From assembly GCA_022865965.1 (NCBI GenBank), contig JALHTS010000421.1, positions 1 to 7,350 of the forward strand: a DNA stretch of 7,350 nt, given 5' to 3'. The notes beneath the pieces are model-generated. The model searched no databases. It was not told the origin of the DNA and saw only the letters and a program-made list of their open reading frames with translations. Position numbers and translations under genes: made by a program. The stretch is from Ignavibacteriaceae bacterium. GTDB taxonomy: Bacteria > Bacteroidota > Ignavibacteria > Ignavibacteriales > Ignavibacteriaceae. Every line of letters starts with the position of its first letter. Position 1 is the stretch's first letter. Of this stretch, positions 1 through 7,350 are shown in pieces.

Positions 1-3000
1 AAACAAAAAATCTTAATATTCAACCATTTGCCGGATTAAATTCAAATCTGAATAGTAAGATTATAATGAAAGGGTCGGGATTCTCTCCTACGGATATGAA
101 TTCTGTAGTAAATATAACTGCCGACAGGTCTTCAATTGGTGATTCATATCTTGAGAAATTAGAATCATTTACTAAAGTCGATAACGGAAATATTGAGAGT
201 AATATAAATATATCTATTGATACCGCAACAATTTTTAATCTTATATCAAAATTTGATTTTAATGAGCCCGATGATCCGTCTTATAGTCTGGAAATGATGG
301 TAAAAAATTTAAATCTCGGAAAAATTATAAATGATGAAGAATTAGAATCAAAAATTAATTTTGAATTGCAAGCAGAAGGAAAAGGTTTTAATCCCGATAG
401 TCTTGATCTTTTCATGTTTGTGAATTTTAAGGAATCTTATATTTATGGTTTTAATATTGATAGTACATTGCTGATTGTTGACGTAAGAAGAAACGATAAC
501 GGTAATAAAATTATTAATATTATTTCTGACATAGCCGACCTTACAATATCGGGTCAATATTCAATTGTTACATTATCCGATGTTATTTTAGCAGAGATAG
601 AAATGCTTCAGAGTTCTATTTTTGAAAAATATTCTTATCTTTTCCGGACTAAGGAATCAAACATTCCGGTCTTAAGCCAGCAGAGTAAAAGAATACTGGC
701 TATTGAAGATATTTCCCTCGATTATCTTGTAGACTTTAAAGATTTTCTTACTTTAAAGTTAGGTGATTCTGAATTAGAAATTGACGGAAGCATAGCTGGG
801 AATATAATAACAACTCAAGACAGCATATTGTTTTCCTCAACAGTTGATTTGAATTACTTTAAATTCTGGAATAATGTTGATCTTTATTTTCTTACCAGAA
901 CAAAATTAGACATTACTTTATGGAATAAAATTCAATCTGGTTCTTTAGAAGATTTTTCTGGTTTTCTTTTCTTCCGAGCGAATCGTTTATATGCAGGCAG
1001 TAACTTTTATAATATTGGTTTTCGAACTTCAATTGACAATGACACTGTCTCTTTAAATTTTAACACACAAATGGAAGATTATCTTAACCTTAAATTACAA
1101 GGTTCTTTAAATGTAAACAAAGATCTTCAGCAATTAGTTGCCCAATTTGATTCTATAAAAATTAACTATAATAATCTTAAAATAAAGAACTCAGAAAAAG
1201 TTGTAATAAATTATAAAGATTCCGATTTTAATTTTGAAAGCGTAAATCTTTCTTTAGCAAACGGCATATTTAACCTAACAGGTAATTTTGGTTTTGAAGG
1301 GGAAGGATTAGTCAATTTTTATGCGAGGGATTTAGAGTGGAGGGTGTTAGGAAGAGAGACTATTGGCATTGATGATGATAGCAATTTCGATTCAAAGATA
1401 AATTTAACTGGACAGTTAAAAGGAAATATTGCAAATCCGATATTATCAGTGAATCTTATTATGAATGATTTAATATATCAGGGAAAGAACCTAGGAATAA
1501 TTCTTTCTGATCTTTCTTTTGCAAATAATGAGATAAGCACAGATTTGAAATTCATTGATTCATCCAAAACAATTGAAATACCTAAACTAAAAATCTATGG
1601 AACAGTTCCGTTTGAATTATCATCTAACGAAAATGGGAATGAATCAATTGTTCCAAAGGAATTGAATATTAAAATAATTTCTGAAGATTTTGATCTATCA
1701 TCTTTAGGAAATGCAGTGCCTTTTATTAATGATCTTACAGGTAAGTTAAACATAAACATGTATGTTGCTGGAACAATTGATGATCCGCTTATAAACGGAT
1801 TTATTGATATTCATAACACTTCGTTTATTGCAGAGAATAATAACCTCAGATATAATTTTGAAGCTAAAGCCCTATTTAACAAAGACGTCATTCAAATTGA
1901 AAACGTATCGCTTGGAAATGTAATCGGAACAAGATATGGAGGCACATTAATAGGAAACGGTGAAATACTGCTTGATAAAATTAACTTTGTAAATGCAGAT
2001 CTAAATTTAAAAGGTGATCTGAAAATCTTAGATAAAGTTTCACGCGAAGTTAATCCGATAGTTTATGGTGATCTGGTAATTCAAACAGATGGGGAAATTC
2101 ATTTGACCATTAATGACCAGACAGCATTTGTTGATATTCCTATCAATGTAACAGTAGCAGATCTTATTTTTACATTACCACAAACTGCTTATCAGAATAC
2201 ATCTGGTTTTATCTACAGGTTTCCTGAATACATCGATCCTCTTAATTTGTTTGAGAGCAGACTCGATAGTTTAGTTATAGTTGCTGAACAAAGTAAATTT
2301 CTAGAAACAGGTGAGCAAACTGTAAAGAGTAATTTTGATTACAATATTCGGGTTAACATGAAAACCGAAGCAAAAATGATTGTTGTTTTATCCAAAGAAT
2401 TAAATCAGAGTTTGACTGCTATGATGGACGGTAATTTTGAGCTTTCATCCAGGGACGGACGAACTGTTTCAACAGGTCAGCTTAACTTATTAGAGGGTTC
2501 AAAACTTTCGTTCATTAAAACTTTTGAAGTAGTTGGAAACGTGAGAGTTGAAAAACTAGAGAATCCAATATTAAACATCACAGCCATTTATAGAAATTAC
2601 TACTATCCGGCCGATACTACCGGAACTGCCGATGAGGTTGAGGTAGCAGTAAAGATAAGATTTAACGGACCTTTGAGTGAACTGAGCAAAAACTTTATAA
2701 AAGATGAAGAAAATATAGCAGTATACGTTGGTTCAGATAAAATTGAAAATGATGAGAGAGATCCTACCAAAACAACATCTGATGCTTTCCTCTTTTTAAT
2801 TGCAGGTAAGTTTACGGATGGAGCAACTACACAGGAAATAAATGCTGCAGCATCAACAGCTGCAAGTTTAGCTGGTTCCGTTCTTGGTGGGGTTTTAAAT
2901 AAGTATCTTGGCGATTATGTAAGAAGTGTTCAACTGAGGCAGATTGGTTCAGAAACTAAGTTTAATCTGATTGGAAAAGCGGGAAAATTCAAATATGAAA

Positions 3001-3173
3001 TCGGCGGCTCAACAGATGTTTTCCAGGATTTAAGCCGGGCGAATGTGAAAATTGAATATCCTGTCATTCAGCGGTTGCTCTTACGTCTTGAAAGAAAAGA
3101 AGCAATTAATGAAACTACCCTTTCTAATGATTTGTTTAATGAATTAGGATTAAGATATAGGTTTGATTTTTAA
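1..3173 (+). CDS. tamB: TamB-family translocation/assembly module protein, C-terminal part (5' end outside window)
   Basis: The frame is open from base 3 (first whole codon) to TAA at 3171-3173. The ATG at 66 is internal: the 21 codons before it encode matching sequence and no ribosome site precedes it. Residues below count from that Met. About 1056 residues are present, against the usual 1,300 or more, so the N-terminal membrane anchor and early repeats are missing. The protein is rich in beta strands with alternating polar and hydrophobic residues. It has AsmA/TamB-like repeat units such as GNIANPIL and AGTIDDPLINGF, as expected for a long hydrophobic groove spanning the periplasm. The last ~230 residues fit the conserved TamB (DUF490) domain: KLENPIL near 830, DAFLFLIAGKF at 906-916, a small-residue helix rich in Ala and Gly, then strands ending in RYRFDF. 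TamB proteins are implicated in outer-membrane protein insertion and in phospholipid transport between membranes. Family assignment is firm; the exact role here is inferred. The tail abuts rnr with no gap. Confidence 0.88.
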   Translation, partial: TKNLNIQPFAGLNSNLNSKIIMKGSGFSPTDMNSVVNITADRSSIGDSYLEKLESFTKVDNGNIESNINISIDTATIFNLISKFDFNEPDDPSYSLEMMVKNLNLGKIINDEELESKINFELQAEGKGFNPDSLDLFMFVNFKESYIYGFNIDSTLLIVDVRRNDNGNKIINIISDIADLTISGQYSIVTLSDVILAEIEMLQSSIFEKYSYLFRTKESNIPVLSQQSKRILAIEDISLDYLVDFKDFLTLKLGDSELEIDGSIAGNIITTQDSILFSSTVDLNYFKFWNNVDLYFLTRTKLDITLWNKIQSGSLEDFSGFLFFRANRLYAGSNFYNIGFRTSIDNDTVSLNFNTQMEDYLNLKLQGSLNVNKDLQQLVAQFDSIKINYNNLKIKNSEKVVINYKDSDFNFESVNLSLANGIFNLTGNFGFEGEGLVNFYARDLEWRVLGRETIGIDDDSNFDSKINLTGQLKGNIANPILSVNLIMNDLIYQGKNLGIILSDLSFANNEISTDLKFIDSSKTIEIPKLKIYGTVPFELSSNENGNESIVPKELNIKIISEDFDLSSLGNAVPFINDLTGKLNINMYVAGTIDDPLINGFIDIHNTSFIAENNNLRYNFEAKALFNKDVIQIENVSLGNVIGTRYGGTLIGNGEILLDKINFVNADLNLKGDLKILDKVSREVNPIVYGDLVIQTDGEIHLTINDQTAFVDIPINVTVADLIFTLPQTAYQNTSGFIYRFPEYIDPLNLFESRLDSLVIVAEQSKFLETGEQTVKSNFDYNIRVNMKTEAKMIVVLSKELNQSLTAMMDGNFELSSRDGRTVSTGQLNLLEGSKLSFIKTFEVVGNVRVEKLENPILNITAIYRNYYYPADTTGTADEVEVAVKIRFNGPLSELSKNFIKDEENIAVYVGSDKIENDERDPTKTTSDAFLFLIAGKFTDGATTQEINAAASTAASLAGSVLGGVLNKYLGDYVRSVQLRQIGSETKFNLIGKAGKFKYEIGGSTDVFQDLSRANVKIEYPVIQRLLLRLERKEAINETTLSNDLFNELGLRYRFDF

Positions 3174-3176
3174 ATG
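3171..3176 (+). promoter_or_regulatory. Stop-start junction TAAATG between tamB and rnr
   Basis: The tamB stop TAA and the rnr start ATG touch with no spacer. The only purine-rich candidate upstream is a weak AGG at 3159-3161, 12 bases before the ATG. This pattern suggests that rnr is translated by ribosomes re-initiating after tamB, or by SD-independent initiation on the A-rich start region. It also argues against a separate rnr promoter, though one inside the tamB tail cannot be excluded. Confidence 0.5.
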
Positions 3177-5270
3177 AAAAAAGAACTGAAATCTTTCTTT
3201 AAGAAGAATCCTTCCAGAGCATTTAAGGCAAAAGAAATTGCTCAAAGGTTGGATATTTTATCAGATCACGACTATGCTGCCTTAAAATCAGCACTTCATA
3301 AATTAATCGAAGAATCGTTTTTAAGTAAAGCGGGTAAAAAACTTAAACTTAATACTATTCCGGCATCAAATAGAATTATAGGCTCCTTACAAGTTACTTC
3401 CAACGGCTATGGCTTTGTTGCACCCGAAAGTAAAGATATTGGGGATATATTTGTTGCAGCTAGAAATATTGGGACTTCCTTCGACGGAGATAAGGTTGAA
3501 GTTACTCTTCTTGCAAAACAAAAAGGTAAAAATCTTGAGGGACAAATCACGAGTATCATTAAAAGAAAAAAAGTTGAAATTCCCGGAACACTGAAAAAAT
3601 CAAAATCATTTTACTTTATTACTCCTGATGATCCGGCAATTCATAAAGATATTTACATTGAGCAATCCAAATTAAAAGGTGCAAAAAAGGGTGACCGGGT
3701 TATAGTAAGTAATATAGAATGGGATGATTCAGCTCGCAATCCTGAAGGAGAAATAATCGAAGTTTTAGGCAAAGATGGATTGCTTGATACTGGTGTAATT
3801 GCTTTAGCCCGTGAATTCAGTTTAAACTATAAGTTCTCAATTAACTGTCTTAATGAAGCAGAGAAAATTAATTCAAAGATTCAGCCTGAACATTTGGAAG
3901 AAAGAGTTGATTTTAGAGATGCAAATGTTTTTACTATTGATCCCGTAGATGCAAAAGATTTTGACGATGCACTCTCTGTTGAAAAACTTAAAAATGATAA
4001 TTATAAGATTGGAATTCACATTGCAGATGTAAGTCATTATGTAAAATCGGGTACTGAACTTGATAAGGAAGCCCTAGAGCGAGGTAACAGCGTTTACTTT
4101 GTTGGCAGGGTTATACCTATGCTTCCTGAAAAATTATCAAATCAGGTTTGTTCTTTAGTGCCAAATGAAGACAGATTAACTTATTCTGTAATAGTTGAAA
4201 TCACTCAGCAATGCAAGCTGGTTGATTATAAAATTATTAAAACAGTAATTAACAGCAAAAGAAGATTTACTTATGAAGAGGTCCAGCAAATAATAGAAAC
4301 CGGTGAGGGAGATTTTGCTGAAGATATTTTAACTTTGAACAAGTTGGCTAAAACTCTAAGAAAAAAGAGAATGCAATCTGGTAGTTTTGATTTTGCAACT
4401 CCTGAAATAAAATTTGAACTTGATGAAAATGGCAAACCGGTTAAGGTGTTAAAAAAAGAAGTTAAAGAAAGTAATATGCTAGTGGAAGAGTTTATGTTAT
4501 TAGCAAATAAAATAGTTGCTACGCATATCGCTTTGCCAAAGAATGGAAATCCAAGACCTTTTGTTTACAGGACTCACGATCTTCCCGATCAGGATAAGAT
4601 TTACGAATTTTCAAGATTTGTAAAAACTTTAGGATATACTTTTGATCCTAATTCAAATTCCAAATCAATCCAGTTTCAAAAATTGATGAAAGAAGTAAAA
4701 GGGAAAGAAGAAGAAGCACTGATAAATGAACTAGCAATTCGGTCTATGGCAAAAGCAGATTATTCTCCCGATAATATCGGACATTATGGATTGGGGTTTA
4801 AATATTATTCACATTTTACCTCTCCAATCAGGAGATACTCCGATCTGATTGCACACAGGTTATTATTGCACTACAATAATGGCAATAAAAAAAATCCTTA
4901 TTCGTATGCTGTACTTGAAGAAGTATGTGATCATGTTTCGCTTTGTGAAAGAAATGCTATTGAAGCCGAACGACTTTCAGTTAAACTTAAACAGATAGAA
5001 TTTTTGTCAGATCACCTGGGAGAAGAATTTCACGCCATAATTTCTGGTATTACTAATTTCGGAATTTTTGTTAAAATTACGGATATACTTGCAGAAGGAC
5101 TGATAAGACTTAGAGATTTGGAGGACGATTTTTATGTTTACGATGAGAAAAAATATTCCTTAATTGGTAAGGCATCTAAAAAACAATTTAGATTAGGAGA
5201 TAAAGTTAACGTGAAACTAGTGCGTGTTGATAAAGGCAAATCCACATTAGATTTTATAATAGTTGATTAG
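3174..5270 (+). CDS. rnr: Ribonuclease R (3'-5' exoribonuclease, RNB family)
   Basis: Complete 698-residue protein with the full RNase R layout: an N-terminal winged-helix-like region (~1-60), cold-shock/OB domain 1 (~66-130, with GYGFVAP), OB domain 2 (~133-197), the RNB catalytic domain (~244-563) and a C-terminal S1 domain (~615-697). The catalytic motif TIDPVDAKDFDDA places Asp256, Asp262, Asp264 and Asp265 at the spacing of E. coli RNase R Asp272/278/280/281, which bind the metal ions. Tyr308 in NSVYF matches the RNA-clamping Tyr324, and HFTSPIRRYSDL (547-558) supplies the conserved arginines of the active-site floor. The enzyme hydrolyses RNA one nucleotide at a time from the 3' end and can work through structured RNA, in rRNA and mRNA turnover and quality control. 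It is shorter than the ~813-residue E. coli enzyme and lacks the lysine-rich tail after S1. The N-terminal helix-turn-helix favours RNase R over RNase II. The start at 3174 directly follows the upstream stop; only a weak AGG (3159-3161) precedes it, so translation probably depends on coupling. Confidence 0.96.
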   Translation: MKKELKSFFKKNPSRAFKAKEIAQRLDILSDHDYAALKSALHKLIEESFLSKAGKKLKLNTIPASNRIIGSLQVTSNGYGFVAPESKDIGDIFVAARNIGTSFDGDKVEVTLLAKQKGKNLEGQITSIIKRKKVEIPGTLKKSKSFYFITPDDPAIHKDIYIEQSKLKGAKKGDRVIVSNIEWDDSARNPEGEIIEVLGKDGLLDTGVIALAREFSLNYKFSINCLNEAEKINSKIQPEHLEERVDFRDANVFTIDPVDAKDFDDALSVEKLKNDNYKIGIHIADVSHYVKSGTELDKEALERGNSVYFVGRVIPMLPEKLSNQVCSLVPNEDRLTYSVIVEITQQCKLVDYKIIKTVINSKRRFTYEEVQQIIETGEGDFAEDILTLNKLAKTLRKKRMQSGSFDFATPEIKFELDENGKPVKVLKKEVKESNMLVEEFMLLANKIVATHIALPKNGNPRPFVYRTHDLPDQDKIYEFSRFVKTLGYTFDPNSNSKSIQFQKLMKEVKGKEEEALINELAIRSMAKADYSPDNIGHYGLGFKYYSHFTSPIRRYSDLIAHRLLLHYNNGNKKNPYSYAVLEEVCDHVSLCERNAIEAERLSVKLKQIEFLSDHLGEEFHAIISGITNFGIFVKITDILAEGLIRLRDLEDDFYVYDEKKYSLIGKASKKQFRLGDKVNVKLVRVDKGKSTLDFIIVD

Positions 5271-5273
5271 GGA
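5269..5273 (+). promoter_or_regulatory. Ribosome binding site AGGGA overlapping the rnr stop codon
   Basis: AGGGA lies 7 bases before the ATG at 5281, a normal Shine-Dalgarno distance. Its first two bases are the last two of the rnr TAG stop (5268-5270), so ribosomes finishing rnr end on this site, which favours coupled translation of the third gene. The match is to part of the anti-Shine-Dalgarno sequence only. Confidence 0.6.
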
Positions 5274-5280
5274 AATTATA

Positions 5281-5340
5281 ATGAAGAATTATAAAACAAT
5301 ATTTTTGATTTTACTTTTGTTAAGCGGTTCTGCGTTTGCA
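5281..5340 (+). other. Signal peptide coding segment of the peptidase-propeller protein
   Basis: Codons 1-20 encode a short basic start (MKNYK), a leucine/isoleucine-rich core (IFLILLLL) and a small-residue end SGSAFA followed by Gln21. The Ala-Phe-Ala site fits signal peptidase I. No cysteine follows the cut, so this is not a lipoprotein signal. It supports export to the periplasm or outer membrane and confirms the ATG at 5281 as the start. Confidence 0.85.
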
Positions 5341-7350
5341 CAATTTGGTAAGAACAAAGTTCAGTATAAAGATCTTGACTGGTTCTATATCCAGACTGAT
5401 CATTTTGATATGTACTTTACTAAAGGCGGAGAAACACTTACAGAGTTTGCCGCACATGCTGCCGAGGATGCGCTTATATCAATTCAGAAAACTTTCAAAT
5501 ATCAAATAAATAATCGTATAACAATTATAGTTTACAATTCTCAAAACGATTTTCAGGAAACAAACGTGATTGATATTTCTCTTAGTGAGGGTATCACGGG
5601 ATTTACTGAATTATTTAAAAACAGAGTTGTTATTCAGTTTAGTGGCTCTTACGGTCAATTTAGACATTTAATCCATCACGAATTGGTTCACGCCGTAATG
5701 AATGATATGTTTTACGGCGGTTCGCTTCAGAACATCATATCAAATAATATTACACTTTCATTCCCAATTTGGTTCAGTGAAGGTCTTGCTGAATTTGAAT
5801 CATTAGGCTGGGATGTAGATACCGATATGTTTATTCGTGAAGCAGCCATTAGCGAATATTTACCGGATATAAACCAACTTAGCGGTTACTTTGCCTATCG
5901 AGGAGGGCAATCTGTATTTTATTACATGGCCAATAAATACGGTAAAGAAAAAATAGGTGAACTTCTTAGTAAAATAAAAGGAATTGGTAATGTTAATGAA
6001 GCTATAAAAAGTACATTAGGTTTGGAAATTAAAGAGTTTAATGAAAGATGGAAAAAAGATATTAAGAAAACATTTTGGCCCGATATTGCATTCAGGGATG
6101 ATCCGGAAGAATTTTCTAAAAGACTAACCGATCCTGAAAAGGATGATGGATTTTATAATACTAGCCCTGCAATTTCTCCACAAGGTGATAAGATTGCATT
6201 TATTACCAATCGCAATTTTTATTTTGATGTTTATTTGATGAATGCAATAGACGGTAAAATTATTAAAAGACTTGTTCAGGGAAGTCGCACACCTGATTTT
6301 GAGGAATTAAATATATTAACTCCGGGATTAACCTGGTCGCCCGATGGAACAAAGATTGCACTTTCCGCTAAAAGTGCGGGTTATGATGTTATATATATAA
6401 TTGATATTGAATCGGAAAATAGAGAATCTCTTCCTGTTAGATTGGAAACAATTCAAAGTGTTACCTGGTCACACAATGGCAAATACATTGCTTTTATCGG
6501 ACAAAATAAAAAACAATCTGATATATACTTGTTTGATTTGGAATCGCAGGAATTGACCAACTTAACCGATAACATTTTTAGTGATAGTGATCCTTTTTGG
6601 TCATTGGACGATAGTAAAATTTATTTTGCTTCAGATAGAGGATCATTGTTGGATAAATCACAAATTCAGAACGATTTCAAAATTTACAATCATGATTATT
6701 CTCAAACAGATATTTATGTCATAAGCTTGTCCGATAATAAAATTTCTCAAATAACTAATCTTCCCTTCAGTAATGAAACATCACCAAGAGAAGATTCAAA
6801 CGGTGAAAGACTTCTACTGATTTCTGACGTTAATGGTATAAATAATATTTATGTAAAAGATTTGAAATCGGATAGTTCAGCTTTACGACCGATAACAAAT
6901 TCTCTAACGGGTTTGTATCAACTTTCTATTTCAAAAGATGCTAAGAAGCTTGTTTTTTCAACACTTTATAAAGCAAGTTTTAATCTCTTCTTAATGAATA
7001 ATCCATTCGAACCAAAAACTGAATTAGAAGTTCTTGAACCAACTAAGTTTATTGTGAAACTGACTCAAGAAAGAGAAAGAGAATCTGAGGAAGGATACGA
7101 GGAAAAGTTAGTTGAAATATTCGAGGACTCAGCAGAAACCCCAAATGAAGGCATCTCAATTTTTACAGGAAATGTGATTGATACTCTTAAGTCTGGTTCC
7201 GAAGCTTTAAAAAGTGATTTTAGTAATTACATATTCGGATCAGGAAAAGATTCATCTTTAATACAGGATCAAGCGGAATTTGATTCTATAAGTCCTACCA
7301 ACAATCTTGATGAAAATGGTGACTTTGTTGTGAACAAATATAAAATAACA
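5281..7350 (+). CDS. Secreted zincin-like metallopeptidase with TolB-like (PD40) beta-propeller, 3' end outside window
   Basis: The frame is open from ATG 5281 to the window edge (690 codons, no stop), so the C-terminus is missing. Residues 1-20 form a signal peptide (Lys-containing start, hydrophobic core, cut after AFA before Gln21), so the product is exported. Residues ~35-265 resemble the Peptidase_MA_2 type of gluzincin: HELVH at 133-137 gives two zinc-ligand histidines and catalytic Glu134, WFSEGLAEF at 164-172 gives the likely third ligand Glu167, and a helical tail follows with YGKEKIGELL and a Trp (W257). Residues ~292-575 hold six PD40/TolB-like blades with cores such as SPAISPQGDKIAF, LTWSPDGTKIAL and VTWSHNGKYIAF. 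Residues ~580-690 are a charged, Glu-rich, probably flexible segment. Related proteins are often annotated 'biopolymer transporter Tol' or PD40 protein, and some continue into an outer-membrane beta-barrel; that extension is not visible here. The substrate is unknown. It lies 10 bp after rnr and has a good ribosome site. It is not a plain TolB, because the peptidase domain replaces the TolB N-terminal domain. Confidence 0.85.
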   Translation, partial: MKNYKTIFLILLLLSGSAFAQFGKNKVQYKDLDWFYIQTDHFDMYFTKGGETLTEFAAHAAEDALISIQKTFKYQINNRITIIVYNSQNDFQETNVIDISLSEGITGFTELFKNRVVIQFSGSYGQFRHLIHHELVHAVMNDMFYGGSLQNIISNNITLSFPIWFSEGLAEFESLGWDVDTDMFIREAAISEYLPDINQLSGYFAYRGGQSVFYYMANKYGKEKIGELLSKIKGIGNVNEAIKSTLGLEIKEFNERWKKDIKKTFWPDIAFRDDPEEFSKRLTDPEKDDGFYNTSPAISPQGDKIAFITNRNFYFDVYLMNAIDGKIIKRLVQGSRTPDFEELNILTPGLTWSPDGTKIALSAKSAGYDVIYIIDIESENRESLPVRLETIQSVTWSHNGKYIAFIGQNKKQSDIYLFDLESQELTNLTDNIFSDSDPFWSLDDSKIYFASDRGSLLDKSQIQNDFKIYNHDYSQTDIYVISLSDNKISQITNLPFSNETSPREDSNGERLLLISDVNGINNIYVKDLKSDSSALRPITNSLTGLYQLSISKDAKKLVFSTLYKASFNLFLMNNPFEPKTELEVLEPTKFIVKLTQERERESEEGYEEKLVEIFEDSAETPNEGISIFTGNVIDTLKSGSEALKSDFSNYIFGSGKDSSLIQDQAEFDSISPTNNLDENGDFVVNKYKIT

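Noticed and set aside
66..68. ATG as the true start of the tamB-like gene
   Set aside because: The frame stays open to the first base and the upstream codons (for example QPFAGLNSNLNSK) continue the same repeat pattern. The Met is internal, and no signal or anchor sequence follows it.
348..557. 69-codon open frame on the minus strand
   Set aside because: It lies wholly inside the tamB-like gene, antisense to a clearly coding frame. Its translation is Ile/Asn/Lys-rich with no domain, as expected of a shadow in AT-rich DNA.
3409..3594. 61-codon open frame on the plus strand inside rnr
   Set aside because: It overlaps the conserved OB domains of RNase R in another frame and has no recognisable motif, so it is a shadow frame.
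6385..6405. AT-rich stretch (TTATATATATAATTG) as a possible promoter
   Set aside because: It encodes blade residues DVIYIID in the propeller, there is no gene start nearby, and AT runs are common at this base composition.
1..7350. Mobile element, CRISPR array, tRNA, riboswitch or defence system
   Set aside because: Coding sequence fills the window apart from 10 bp. I saw no direct-repeat array, terminal inverted repeats, transposase or integrase motifs, or shift in codon use. The genes look like core genome.

Overview
The window holds three same-strand genes packed head to tail, with coding sequence over essentially its whole length. Base composition is AT-rich (roughly one third G+C by eye). 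Low G+C, A/T-ending codons, a long TamB-like protein and a secreted peptidase/beta-propeller protein of the kind often annotated 'biopolymer transporter Tol' together suggest the Bacteroidota/Chlorobiota group, with an Ignavibacteria-like bacterium as my best guess. This placement is inference, since no rRNA or other phylogenetic marker is present.

Region 1 (1-3173) is the C-terminal part of a TamB-family envelope protein. Its reading frame is open back to the first base, so the true start and the expected N-terminal membrane anchor lie upstream. Region 2 (3174-5270) is a complete ribonuclease R whose ATG directly follows the TAA of the first gene. Region 3 (5281-7350) is a large exported protein that begins 10 bp after rnr and runs off the right edge with no stop. 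It has a signal peptide, a zincin-type metallopeptidase-like domain (HELVH plus a WFSEGLAEF motif), and then a six-blade TolB-like (PD40) propeller.

The 0 bp and 10 bp junctions, and a Shine-Dalgarno-like AGGGA that overlaps the rnr stop codon, suggest one transcript with translational coupling. The first and third products are envelope proteins and probably share a theme of outer-membrane biogenesis or maintenance. RNase R is a cytoplasmic 3'-5' exoribonuclease, and its place between them is more likely gene packing than a shared pathway. I see no RNA genes, mobile elements, CRISPR arrays, terminators or non-coding stretch longer than 10 bp. The region looks like core genome; its least characterised part is the peptidase-propeller protein.
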